Below, in pieces: positions 52,456 through 63,000 of a stretch of DNA of 64,000 nucleotides. The stretch lies in contig NC_064619.1 in NCBI RefSeq assembly GCF_023898315.1, positions 299,064,150-299,128,149 on the forward strand, in the 5' to 3' direction. Source of the DNA: Schistocerca nitens. Lineage: Eukaryota > Arthropoda > Insecta > Orthoptera > Acrididae. Position 1 is the first letter of the stretch. Each line of letters starts with the position of its first letter. The notes under the pieces were generated by a model, which worked only from the letters and a program-made list of their open reading frames with translations, made no database searches and had not been told where the DNA came from. A program made the position numbers and the translations under genes.

Positions 52456-54132
52456 CAGGGTGGTCCATTGATTGTGAGCGGGCCAAATATCTCACGTAAT
52501 AAGCGTCAAACGAAAAAAAAACTACAAAGTCCGAAACTTGTCTAGCTCGAAGGGGGAAACCAGATGGCGTTATGGTTGGCCCGCTAAATGGCGCTGCCAT
52601 AGGTCAAACGGATATCAACTGCTTTTTTTTTAAATAGGAACCCCCATTTTTTATTACATATTCGTGTAGAACGTAAGGAAATATGAATTATTTGGACCAC
52701 TTTTGTCGCTTTGTGATACATGGCGCTGTAATAGTCACAAACGTATATGTACGTGGTATCACATAACATTCTGCCAGTGCGAACGGTATTTGCTTCGTGA
52801 AACATTACACGTGTTAAAATGGACCGTTTACCAATTACGGGAAAGGTCGATATCGTGTTGATGTATGGCTATTGTGAACAAAATGCCTAACGGGCGTGTG
52901 CTACGTATGCTGCTCTGTATCCTGGACATCATCCAAGTGTCCGGACCGTTCGCCGGATAGTTACATTAGTTAAGGAAACAGGAAGTGTTCAGCCACATGT
53001 GAAACGTCAACCACGACCTGCAACAAATGATGATGCCAAAGTAGGTGTTTTAGCTGCTGTTGTGGCTAATCCGCACATTATGAGCAGACAAATTGCGCGA
53101 GAATCGGGAATCTCAAAAACGTCGGTATTGAGAATGCTACATCAACATCGATTGCACCCGTACCATATTTGTATGCACCAGGAATTTCATGGCGACGACA
53201 TGGCATGTACAGTTCTGCCACTGGGCACAAGAGAAATTAAGGGACGATGACAGATATTTTGCACGCGTTCTGTTTAGCGACGAAGCGTCATTCACCAACA
53301 GAGGTAAAGTAAACCTCGGTCGGTTAATGTATGGTGCAGCGTTATGGGAGGAAGGATAATTGGCCCCCATTTTGTCGATGACAATCTAAATGGTGCAATG
53401 TATGCTGATTTCCTACGTAAAGTTCTACCGATGTTACTACAAGATGTTTCACTGCATGTCAGAATGGCGATGTACTTCCAACATGATGGATGTCTAGCAC
53501 ATAGCTCGCGTGCGGTTGAAGAGGCATTGAATAGCATATTTCATGACATGTGGATTGGTCGTCGAAGCATGCGGCAGGCGAATTACTCGCAGTTGAGAGG
53601 AATGTCGTTATACGTTTTGCCAAATGCATTGAGGTTGACGGACATCATTTTGAGCATTTGTTGCATTAATGTGGTATTTACAGGTAATCACGCTGTAACA
53701 GCACGCGTCCTCAGAAATGATATGTTCACAAAGGTAGATGTATCACATTGCAACAACCGAAATACGATGTTCAAACGTACCTACGTTCTGTATTTTAATT
53801 TAAAAATCCTACCTGTTACCAACTGTTCGTCTAAAATTGTGAGCCATATATTTGTGACTATTACAGTGCCATCTATCACAAAGCGAAAAAAGGGGTCCAA
53901 ATAAAACATTCATCTTTAAGTTCTACACGAATATGTAATAAAAAATGGGGGTTCCTATTTAAAAGAACGCAGTTGATATCCGTTTGACCTATGGCAGCGC
54001 CATCTAGCGGGCCAACCATAGGGCCATCTGGTTTCCTCCTCCAAGCTAGACAAGTTTCGTTCTCTGTAGTTTCTTCGTTTGGCGCTGATTTCGTGAGATA
54101 TTTGGCCCCGTCACGATCAATGGACCACCCTG
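52456..54132 (+). mobile_element. mariner-like transposon with about 290-bp TIRs, internally deleted
   Basis: Ends CAGGGTGGTCCATTGAT(T/C)G are inverted over about 290 bp (52456-52745, 53845-54132) with TA outside both (52454-52455, 54133-54134). The transposase on plus has SGISKTSVLRMLHQHRLHPY (HTH), FARVLFSDEASFTN scattered across a shift near 53270, GRIIGPHFVDDNLNGAMYAD and MYFQHDGCLAHSSRAVEEAL (second Asp). The segment carrying the third acidic residue is missing. Frameshifts and a stop break the first half. It is distantly related to the intact element at 34.35 kb. Confidence 0.88.
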
Positions 54133-54219
54133 TATATAAGTACGGTTGTTATTTTGTACGTACTTAACAGTACGTTCTTTATCGTGATCAAAGTTGTTTC
54201 CTGTTATTATTGATAAATA

Positions 54220-54627
54220 GAGCCGGCCGGGGTGGCCGAGCGCTTATAGGCGCTACAGTCTGGAACCGCGCGACCGCTACGGTCGCAGGTTCGAATCCTG
54301 CCACGGGCATGGATGTGTGTGATGTCCTTAGGTTAGTTAGGTTTAAGTAGTTCTAAGTTCTATGGAACTGATGACCTCAGAAGTTAAGTCCCATAGTTAA
54401 AAACAAATGGCTCTGACACTATGTGACATAACTTCTGAGGTCACCAGTCCTCTAGAACTTAAAATTCGTTAAACCTAACTAACCTAAGGACATCACACAC
54501 ATCCATGCCCGAGGCAGGATTCGAACCTGCGACCGTAGCGGTCGCGTGGTTCCAGACTGAAGCGCCTAGAAAAGCTCGGCCACTCCGGCCGGCAAGTCTC
54601 ATAGTGCTCAGAGCCTTTTGAACCATT
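54220..54627 (+). mobile_element. SINE-A, split by another SINE-A
   Basis: Plus copy from AGCCGGCCGGGGTGGCCGAG, interrupted at 54397 and resuming at 54594 (AAGTCTCATAGTGCTCAGAG). Outer target duplication TTGATAAATA at 54210-54219 and 54628-54637. Confidence 0.92.
54397..54593 (-). mobile_element. SINE-A nested inside a SINE-A
   Basis: Minus copy inserted in the 3' body of the outer SINE. Duplication AAGTCCCATAG (54386-54396) and AAGTCTCATAG (54594-54604). The site lies within a few bases of the nested insertion at 3.8 kb. Confidence 0.92.
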
Positions 54628-54637
54628 TGATAAATAC

Positions 54638-55244
54638 AAAAGTTGTTTATGAATAACAGAAACATGTTTATTATGTGTTCGACGAAGTATTGAGGCTATT
54701 TTCGGTATATTTTTGTTTTGCGGTATTTTTATTTTGCCTTTTTTGGTGAGCAAATTGTGTTTTCTAGAGATGTATGATATATCCTATTTGTTTTATTTAT
54801 TGTAACTGTAACATTCCTCTGTTTCACATTGCAAATCAACAATGTTCGAATAAAACACGAAATGAACATTGACAGATTCAGTTTTGCTATAAATACTGTT
54901 TATTTTTAAGTAACAGACAGGAGGTTAACTATGTGGGACGAAATGTTTCTTAGGTTAACTAGCCCTTGATATATCCTCACTCAGTTTCTACATGGTTCAC
55001 CGCTTCCGGTCAGCAGGGGAATCTGGTAAGACTGACTGCAATCATGAAGAAAACGACCGTTGTGAGTTAACGCCCAATAGTTATGCTACACATCTAACAT
55101 ACAGATAATGCGGGTACGCCCTTACGTGACCAAAGCTAGTAGGAACCCTGCCGTTGTCTGTGTTTACTTATGACAATCTACGGTAATTTTACAACTCTAA
55201 CTATTCCTCATGAGTCCTGTTGGAAGACGCTATTGCATTTGGGG
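54638..55244. other. AT-rich spacer
   Basis: About 600 bp with no recognised element. Confidence 0.35.
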
Positions 55245-55739
55245 AATACCTCAAGCCATGAAGGTGCACAGTTGCTCCACAATAATGTTTACGTTGCCCA
55301 CATCTGTCACGGTGCCTTCGATTACTAGCATAGGTCCCATGTAAGCCCAGTGTCTCCTGTAGCGCAGTACTGCCCCCGCCGACCTACGTTCCTGGTGTGG
55401 TGAATGTTCCAAGCATCCGTTCGCCTGGTTGGCAGCGTACTGCGGAATGGCCATCCACCTGCTGTAACAAGAAACGTGATCCATTCGACCAGGCGGCACC
55501 TTTTCAGTCTTAATGATACCGCGTCCACTGCAGTGATAACTGACGATATTGTTAGGTTAACATGGAAACAGGTAGCGTCATCTACTGTGGAGCCCCATCA
55601 TCAGCAGTGCATGCTGAACGGCTTACGTCAAAACACTTATGTCTGCACCGACATTGTACTCTTTCATCAGATCTACCACAGATTGCTGCTTGTCCTGCTT
55701 TGCGGAGCGGTCAAGTCTCCGCACACCAGTTTCTGTGGA

Positions 55740-56448
55740 ACTTGGAATTGTATTGATACCTTCAGCTGCTGACGGGCGTTGACATATATCAAAGGGGACA
55801 GGTGAAAAATGTGTGCCCCGACCGGGACTCGAACCCGGGATCTCCTGCTTACATGGCAGACGCTCTATCCATCTGAGCCACCGAGGGCACAGATGACAGT
55901 GCGACTGTAGAGATTTATCCATTGCACGCTCCCCGTGAGACCTACATTCCTAACTTAATGTCCACACATTACATTCGTAGTGGCCATGTCCGAAAGAACA
56001 GATACTATCTCCATACATAGTTCAGGCAGTACCGGCCATGACCTTCTTCTTCTGTGCGGATGCACACATATTCCCCGAACTCTTACGAGACTTGGTAAGA
56101 ATGCATGCCACGAGTAATGAGTGTGCTGGGGTGGGACACTACGAATGTAGTGTGTGGACATACAGGGTGAGAATGTGGGTCTCGAGGGAGGCGTGCGCGA
56201 GATAGTCCCAGCAATCGGACTATCCTCTGTGCCCTCAGTGGCTCAGATGGATAGAGCGTCTGCCATGTAAGCAGGAGATCGCGGGTTCGAGTCCCGGTCG
56301 GGGTGCACATTTTCACCTGTCCCCGTTGATATATATCAACGCCCGTCAGCAGCTGAAGGTATTAATACAATTAATTAATTAATTAATTAATTAATTAATT
56401 CGGACATGTCCGAAACAACAGACCCCATATCCATATAAGTATATAAGA
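55740..56448. mobile_element. tRNA-Thr-like fold-back element
   Basis: Inverted arms at 55746-55981 and 56140-56372 each carry a tRNA-like segment, minus at 55813-55890 and plus at 56229-56308. Each has A box TGGCTCAGATGGATAGAGCG, anticodon loop CATGTAA (UGU) and B box GGGTTCGAGTCC. Both point outward. A 158-bp centre separates the arms. The right side has an extra tail with (AATT)n and ACATGTCCGAAACAACAGAC. A perfect 9-bp target duplication TTCTGTGGA (55731-55739, 56449-56457) lies in the Tc1 host. Confidence 0.85.
56371..56400 (+). repeat. (AATT)n microsatellite
   Basis: About seven AATT units in the tail of the fold-back element. Confidence 0.95.
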
Positions 56449-56822
56449 TTCTGTGGACGTCCAAAATCTTGTCGCCTATTCGTAGTTTCATCGTCGTTCT
56501 GTGACTCTCCAGAGATACTCATAGCAGGAGCACGGGAACAGCCGAACAGCTTCGCCGTTTTTGAAATGCTCTTTCCTAGGCACCAGGCCATAGAAGTTTG
56601 CCCTTTGTCAAAGTCACTTATGTCAATGGATTTCTGATTTACAGCCCGTATCGTCGTTAGAATAATTTCCCCTTCGTCTCTCACCTGCTTGTATGCACTC
56701 TAAAATAAAGAAAAGAAGACGCACCACGAAGGAGTTTTCGGAATGGGATTGAAAGGGGTAGATGTGATGTACATGTAAAGACAAATAAATGATTACAATT
56801 GTATGATTTATTCAAGAGAAAG

Positions 56823-57308
56823 TGTGGTGTCACCGCCAGACACCACACTTGCTAGGTGGTAGCTTAAATCGGCCGCGGTCCATTAGTACATGTCGGACCC
56901 GCGTGTCGCCACTGTCAGGATCGCAGACCGAGCGCCACAACACGGCAGGTCTCGAGAGACGTACTGGCACTCGCCCCAGTTGTACGACGACATTGCTAGC
57001 GACTACACTGACGAAGCCTTTCTCTCATTTGCCGAGAGACAGTTAGAATAGCCTTCAGCTAAGTTAATGGCTACGACCTAGCAAGGCGCCAATTGTACCA
57101 TTTCATGAATCTAAAGAGTCTCACTTGTATCATCAAGAATGCTGTATACCAAAGGACGAGATAAAAGTTAAGTGTTCTAGTAGCTACGTTCTTTTCTTTA
57201 TCACATTCATCACGTATCCTGTTCCAGACTTAACGCCAGTCGGCGTGAGTTGACGCGTGCCCTTTCGGCTACTTCACTGTGGACTGGCTGCCTTAACAGT
57301 CCACTACA
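56823..57308. mobile_element. Solo LTR, probably Gypsy-like
   Basis: A 486-bp unit starts TGTGGTGTCACCGCC and ends CCACTACA (TG...CA). A 6-bp duplication AGAAAG lies on both sides (56817-56822, 57309-57314). No internal coding region is present, so this is a solo LTR left by recombination. The family resembles a long-known grasshopper LTR by memory. A fossil of moderate age, sitting inside the Tc1 copy. Confidence 0.75.
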
Positions 57309-57429
57309 AGAAAGAGCTTCACAAATTTATCAAATTAATCACACGTTGGTACGCCTCTAGCCCATATGCAAACAGTTAATCGGCTTGGCATTGAGTGATA
57401 TATTTGTTGGATGTCCTCCTGAGCAATAT

Positions 57430-57680
57430 GTCCGCAGCTCGTGGTCTCGGTGTCGCGTTCTCGCTTCCCCAAAATGGGGTCCCGGGTTCGATTCCCAGTG
57501 GGGTCAGGGATTTTCACCTGCTTCGAGGTGACTGGGTGATTGTGTTGTCCTCCTCATTTCATCATCATTCTTGAAAGTGGCAAGATTGGACTGAGCAAAA
57601 GTTGGGAATTTGTATGGGCGCTGATAACCGCGCAGTCGAACACCCCACAAACCAAATATCATCATCATCATCATCGTAAT
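57430..57680 (+). mobile_element. SINE-D (Gly-CCC-like tRNA head)
   Basis: The head GCAGCTCGTGGTCTCGGTGT and B box GGGTTCGATTCCCAG precede the body GGGATTTTCACCTGCTTCGA and GGCGCTGATAACCGCGCAGT and an (ATC)n tail. Target duplication CCTGAGCAATAT (57418-57429) and CCTGAACAATAT (57681-57692), one mismatch. Confidence 0.9.
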
Positions 57681-58017
57681 CCTGAACAATATCGTGCCAG
57701 GTTCATTCCCTAATGGCGCCTCAGATGACAACCATAGGGGCTGGACTAGAGAAGAACTGTCTTCAGTGATGTCCCTCTTCGAACTGAGTCCTAATGAACA
57801 GCGAAGAAATGTGTGGAGACAACTCAGATAGCGTTGGGATACCAAACTGACTATCGCCCGCCATACGATCTAACATCAAGGAGTGATGATCTGGGGTGCC
57901 ATTTTATTTTATAGCAGGGCCTCTTTGATCGTCATCCGCGGTAACCTCACAACGCGGCAGTACGTAGTCGATATTCTATTCCCCGTTTTGTTGCCATTCA
58001 TGCCAAGTCATCCTGAG

Positions 58018-58910
58018 CTTACATTTCTACATCTACATCTTCATTTATACTCCGCAAGCCACCCAAGGGTGTGTGGCGGAGGGCACTTTACGTGCCACTG
58101 TCATTACCTCCCTTTCCTGTTCCAGTCGCGTATGCTTCGCGGGAAGAACGACTGCCGGAAAGCCTCCGTGCGCGCTCGAATCTCTCTAATTTTACATTCG
58201 TGATCTCCTCGGGAGGTATAAGTAGGAGGAAGCAATATATTCGATACCTCATCCAGAAACGCACCCTCTCGAAACCTGGACAACAAGCTACACCGCGATG
58301 CAGAGCGCCTCTCTTGCAGAGTCTACCACTTGAGTTTGCTAAACGTCTCCGTAAACCCTGTGACGAAACGCGCCGCTCCTCTTTGAATCTTCTCTCTCTG
58401 TCAACCCGACCTGGTACGGATCCCATACTGATGGGCAATACTCAAGTATAGGCCGAAAGAGTGTTTTGTAAGCCACCTCCTTTGTTGATGGACTACATTT
58501 TCTAAGGACTCTCCCAATGAATCTCAACCTGGCACCCGCCTTACCAACAATTAATTTTATATGATCATTCCACTTCAAATCGCTCCGTACGCATACTCCC
58601 AGATATTTTACCGAAGTAACTGCTACCAGTGTTTGTTCCGCTATCATATAATCATACAATAAAGGATCCTTCTCTCTATGTATTCGCAATACATTACATT
58701 TGTCTATGTTAAGGATCAGTTGCCACTCCTTGCACCAAGTGCTATCCGCTGCAGATCTTCATGCATTTCGCTGCAATTTTCTAATGCTGCAACTTCTCTG
58801 TATACTACAGCATCATCCGCGAAAAGCCGCATGGAACTTCCGACACTATCTACTAGGTCATTTATATATATTGTGAAAAGCAATGGTCCCATAACACTCC
58901 CCTGTGGTAC
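58018..58910 (-). mobile_element. CR1-type LINE, 3' half
   Basis: It runs from the tail (ACATCTACATCTTCATTTAT at 58028) through the 3' UTR and C-terminal coding (minus frame 58339-58689: CVRSDLKWNDHIKLIVGKAG, VAYKTLFRPILEYCPSVWDP) to the VPQGS motif at 58910 (CACTCCCCTGTGGTAC). Coding continues at 63001 on the other side of an LTR insertion. It is the same family as 31.1 and 41.7 kb. Confidence 0.92.
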
Positions 58911-59176
58911 TGTGGGGCGGCGGGTGGAATAATTGTTTAATGTTCCTATTATTTATTTATTGCTGTTGCCGTTCTCAACACTGGCTCTCTAACTACTATA
59001 TTGGCAACCAGAAAGTGATTAGCAAAACGTGAAGCCTGTAATTAGAATTCCTAGTGCCCACTTCATCTGAGGAATACATTTATAGCTACAGCTTATAGCC
59101 CTGAGGAATTAGGAGATTGTCTGGGATTCATAATCAAAAACCATTCTCTCTAAAATGTTCACTATATTCTGAAAGT

Positions 59177-61581
59177 AGATGAATATGGATTGGGGGAAAG
59201 AAATGAAAGAGGAAGCCGTCTGGTAGAATTTTGCACAGAGCATAACTTAATCATAGCTAACACTTGGTTCAAGAATCATAAAAGAAGGTTGTATACCTGG
59301 AAGAATCCTGGAGATACTAAAAGGTATCAGATAGATTATATAATAGTAAGACAGTGATTTAGGAACCAGGTTTTAAATTGTAAGACATTTCCAGGGGCAG
59401 ATGTGGATTCTGACCACAATCTATTGGTTATGAACTGCAGATTGAAACTGAAGAAACTGCAAAGAGGTGGGAATTTAAGGAGATGGGTCCTGGATAAACT
59501 GAAAGAACCAGAGGTTGTAGAGAGTTTCAGGGAGAGCATAAGGGAACAATTGACAGGAATGGGGGAAAGAAATACAGTAGAAGAAGAATGGGTAGCTTTG
59601 AGGGATGAAGTAGTGAAGGCAGCAGAGGATCAAGTAGGTAAAAAGACGAGAGCTAATAGAAATCCTTGGGTAACAGAAGAAATATTGAATTTAATTGATG
59701 AAAGGAGAAAATATAAAAATGCAGTAAATGAAGCAGGCAAAAAGGAATACAAACGTCTCAAAAATGAGATCGACAGGAAGTGCAAAATGGCTAAGCAGGG
59801 ATGGCTAGAGGACAAATGTAAGGATGTAGAGGCTTGTCTCACTAGGGGTAAGATAGATACTGCCTACAGGAAAATTAAAGAGACCTTTGGAGAGAAGAGA
59901 ACCACTTGTATAAATATCAAGAGCTCAGATGGCAACCCAGTTCTAAGCAAAGAAGGGAAGGCAGAAAGGTGGAAGGAGTATATAGAGGGTTTATACAAGG
60001 GCGATGTACTTGAGGACAATATTATGGAAATGGAAGAGGATGTAGATGAAGATGAAGTGGGAGATAAGATACTGCGTGAAGAGTTTGACAGAGCACTGAA
60101 AGACCTGAGTCGAAACAAGGCCCCGGGAGTAGACAACATTCCATTAGAACTACTGATGGCCTTGGGAGAGCCAGTCATGACTAAACTCTACCATCTGGTG
60201 AGCAAGATGTATGAGACAGGCGAAATACCCACAGACTTCAAGAAGAATATAATAATTCCAATCCCAAAGAAAGCAGGTGTTGACAGATGTGAAAATTACC
60301 GAACTATCAGTTTAATAAGTCACAGCTGCAAAATACTAACGCGAATTCTTTACAGACGAATGGAAAACTGGTAGAAGCGGACCTCGGGGAAGATCAGTTT
60401 GGATTCCGTAGAAATGTTGGAACACGTGAGGCAATACTAACCTTACGACTTATCTTAGAAGAAAGATGAAGAAAAGGCAAACCTACGTTTCTAGCATTTG
60501 TAGACTTAGAGAAAGCTTTTGACAACGTTAACTGGAATACTCTCTTTCAAATTCTGAAGGTGGCAGGGGTAAAATACAGGGAGCGAAAGGCTATTTACAA
60601 TTTGTACAGAAAGCAGATGGTAGTTATAAGAGTCGAGGGGCATGAAAGGGAAGCAGTGGTAGGGAAAGGAGTGAGACAGGGTTGTAGCCTCTCCCCGATG
60701 TTATTCAATCTGTATATTGAGCAAGCAGTAAAGGAAACAAAAGAAAAATTCGGAGTAGGTATTAAAACTCATGGAGAAGAAGTAAAAACTTTGAGGTTCG
60801 CCGATGACATTGTAATTCTGTCAGAGACAGCAAAGGACTTGGAAGAGCAGTTGAACGGAATGGACAGTGTCTTGAAAGGAGGATATAAGATGAACATCAA
60901 CAAAAGCAAAACGAGGATAATGGAATGTAGTCGAATTAAATCGGATGATGCTGAGGGGATTATATTAGGAAATGAGACACTTAAAGTAGTAAAGGAGTTT
61001 TGCTATTTAGGGAGTAAAATAACTGATGATGGTCGAAGTAGAGAGGATATAAAATGTAGACTGGCAATGGCAAGGAAATCGTTTCTGAAGAAGAGAAATT
61101 TGTTAACATCGAGTATAGATTTAAGTGTCAGGAAGTCGTTTCTGAAAGTATTTGTATGGAGTGTAGCCATGTATGGAAGTGAAAGATGGACGATAAGCAG
61201 TTGGGACAAGAAGAGAATAGAAGCTTTCGAAATGTGGTGCTACAGAAGAATGCTGAAGATAAGGTGGGTAGATCACGTAACTAATGAGAAGGCATTGAAT
61301 AGGATTGGGGAGAAGAGAAGTTTGTGGCACAACTTGACTAGAAGAAGGGATCGGTTGGTAGGACATGTTTTGAGGCATCAAGGGATCACAAATTTAGCAT
61401 TGGAGGGCAGCGTGGAGGGTAAAAATCGTAGAGGGAGACCAAGAGATCAATACACTAAGCAGATTCAGAAGGATGTAGGCTGCAGTAGGTACTGGGAGAT
61501 GAAGAAGCTTGCACAGGATAGAGTAGCATGGAGAGCTGCATCAAACCAGTCTCAAGACTGAAGACCACAACAACAACAACA
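59177..61581 (+). mobile_element. RTE-like LINE, 5'-truncated
   Basis: A 2,405-bp insertion flanked by a perfect 11-bp duplication ATTCTGAAAGT (59166-59176, 61582-61592). The 3' end is a short (CAA)n tail (ACCACAACAACAACAACA), as expected for RTE-type LINEs. It starts within the endonuclease domain. It is among the youngest insertions at this end of the window. Confidence 0.92.
59178..61561 (+). pseudogene. RTE-like endonuclease/reverse transcriptase, lightly broken
   Basis: Encodes the retrotransposon polyprotein. Domains in order are the C-terminal part of the AP-type endonuclease (DEYGLGERNERGSRLVEFCT, TKRYQIDYII, VDSDHNLLVMNC with the SDH motif), a charged linker, and the RT. The RT has LSRNKAPGVDNIPLELL, FKKNIIIPIPKKAGVDRCEN, FLAFVDLEKAFDNVNW, GVRQGCSLSPMLFNLYIEQ and LRFADDIVILSE with both catalytic Asp. 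The C-terminal domain (MWCYRRMLKIRWVDHVTNEK) ends AWRAASNQSQD. Breaks: TGA at 59355-59357, a one-base loss in an A run near 60364-60368 (GAAAACTGG for GAAAAACTGG), and TGA at 60467-60469. Both TGAs are likely from CGA. Open stretches: 59403-60374 and 60560-61561. Confidence 0.9.
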
Positions 61582-61699
61582 ATTCTGAAAGTCACAGACC
61601 AAAAAGAATCCACACAATCCAACTACCAGAGCAGATCAGAGTCTAATGCACTGATGCTACTATATCTGTTCAAATTAAATGTTTAAGTGAATGCTCGCC

Positions 61700-61899
61700 G
61701 CCGGCCGAAGTGGCCGCGCGGTTCTGGCGCTGCAGTCTGGAACCGCGAGACCGCTACGGTCGCAGGTTCGAATCCTGCCTCGGGCATGGATGTGTGTGAT
61801 GTCCTTAGGTTAGTTAGGTTTAACTAGTTCTAAGTTCTAGGGGACTAATGACCTCAGCAGTTGAGTCCCATAGTGCTCAGAGCCATTTGAACCATTTTT
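61700..61899 (+). mobile_element. SINE-A
   Basis: Full plus copy with a perfect 11-bp target duplication GAATGCTCGCC (61689-61699, 61900-61910), inserted in the LTR. Confidence 0.95.
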
Positions 61900-63000
61900 G
61901 AATGCTCGCCATAATTTGATGATAATATTCATCAAACGCCACGCTAAATAATGGTAGAATGTCTGTCCTGCGGCGGCACGTGAAAATACGACATACGCAA
62001 ACTAAAGATAGATAATTAACGTCATCCCAAAATTAACACTTCACTCGAAAACGATTTCATGGTTACGCGTATCCCGAGTAACTTATTACTGCATCCGAGG
62101 CTGTTTATATCAACGATACCTACCCGACGCCACTCCCGGCACAGGTGGTGCGCTAATCAGCGTCTGGAGAGAACTGGGGCCTTTTTTCTCTCGCGCAGCG
62201 TTCTTATGTATAAAGCCGCGGTGCGGACGGCTAAGGGAATGCCTGATCAAATCTGCTCTCCCGACTAGCCGCTGGGCTAGTAATGCACCACTTTAAGTTA
62301 TCGAATAAATCATTGCTTCCTTTGCTGATGGCCGATGAAGCTTTCAATTTAAATGTGCAATCAGCACACAGGTAAGTATTCATAATAAAAGTCTGACGTG
62401 GCTAAGTCAAATAATTTGGGCGAGATAATTAATTTAATTACACTACGCGCAGTAGACGAGCTCTGAACTTGCCCTTTGGAGATACGCTATCGCTATAGTT
62501 TTATAGTTATTCAGTTTAAACTTCTCACATCTTTATGATTAAAGCGCATCTCCCTTATACTTAAATTTAAACATCCTAGCTTTATTTATTCGCCTACTTA
62601 ATCTATCTTGATTCCTTAATTTCTAAGACAAAAACCAGAAAATCATGAATTTCAACTAAAATTTTAATTTGTGAGATCCAGAATACTGTTTCTACTAAAT
62701 TATTATGCAAAAGGAATCTAAATATAAATTTTTAAGTTTCTAGCTCTTTTCTGTTGCACCAATGATTTTTACAGAAAAACGTCCAAATTTCGAAGATGGT
62801 TAAAGTTATTGAACTGATATTCAACACATATTGATTTAGTATTACTCCTGACATGCTAGAAACGTTTCAGGTTATTTACTTGATTTTTAAAGTATTGCGC
62901 AACATTTATGATGTCAGAGCTAGTTACAGCGGACTGGCTGGCACACAACGGAAAGATTGATGTGAATTTTATAAGGCGTGAGTAGGCTCCTTCCCTACAG

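Larger units (their letters stand above)
55245..56690 (-). mobile_element. Tc1-like transposon (family 4) split by a fold-back element
   Basis: The C-terminal half at 55245-55739 includes the minus frame MPPGRMDHVSCYSRWMAIPQ and QANGCLEHSPHQERRSAGAV. The N-terminal half at 56449-56690 includes SIDISDFDKGQTSMAWCLGK and SISKTAKLFGCSRAPAM (HTH). The two are collinear once the 55740-56448 insert is removed. The same family occurs at 36.45-38.47 kb. Confidence 0.8.
56700..58017 (-). mobile_element. Tc1-like transposon (family 9), host of a deep nest
   Basis: The left end at 56700-56822 continues after the solo LTR at 57309-57429, where the minus frame ends QQIYHSMPSRLTVCIWARGV. It continues again after a SINE at 57693-57735. 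From about 57740 the orientation flips to plus: GVMIWGAILFYSRASLIVIR and DILFPVLLPFMPSHPELTF. This implies an internal inversion or a head-to-head pair. It is cut at 58017 by a LINE, and any remainder lies beyond the window. Confidence 0.65.
58911..62999. mobile_element. LTR (solo), split by a LINE and a SINE
   Basis: Once the RTE-like LINE (59177-61581) and SINE-A (61700-61899) are subtracted, about 1.4-1.5 kb remains. It begins TGTGGGGCGGCGGG and ends AGGCTCCTTCCCTACA, flanked by GTAC (58907-58910, 63000-63003). A TATA-like TATGTATAAAG (62205-62215) and an AATAAA (62303) fit the promoter and polyadenylation region of an LTR. No internal coding domains are seen. Gypsy-like by duplication length only. 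A fossil, older than the LINE and SINE it contains. Confidence 0.6.

Noticed and set aside
56822-57046. 74-codon frame inside the solo LTR
   Set aside because: Lies in LTR sequence with no motif; not a gene.
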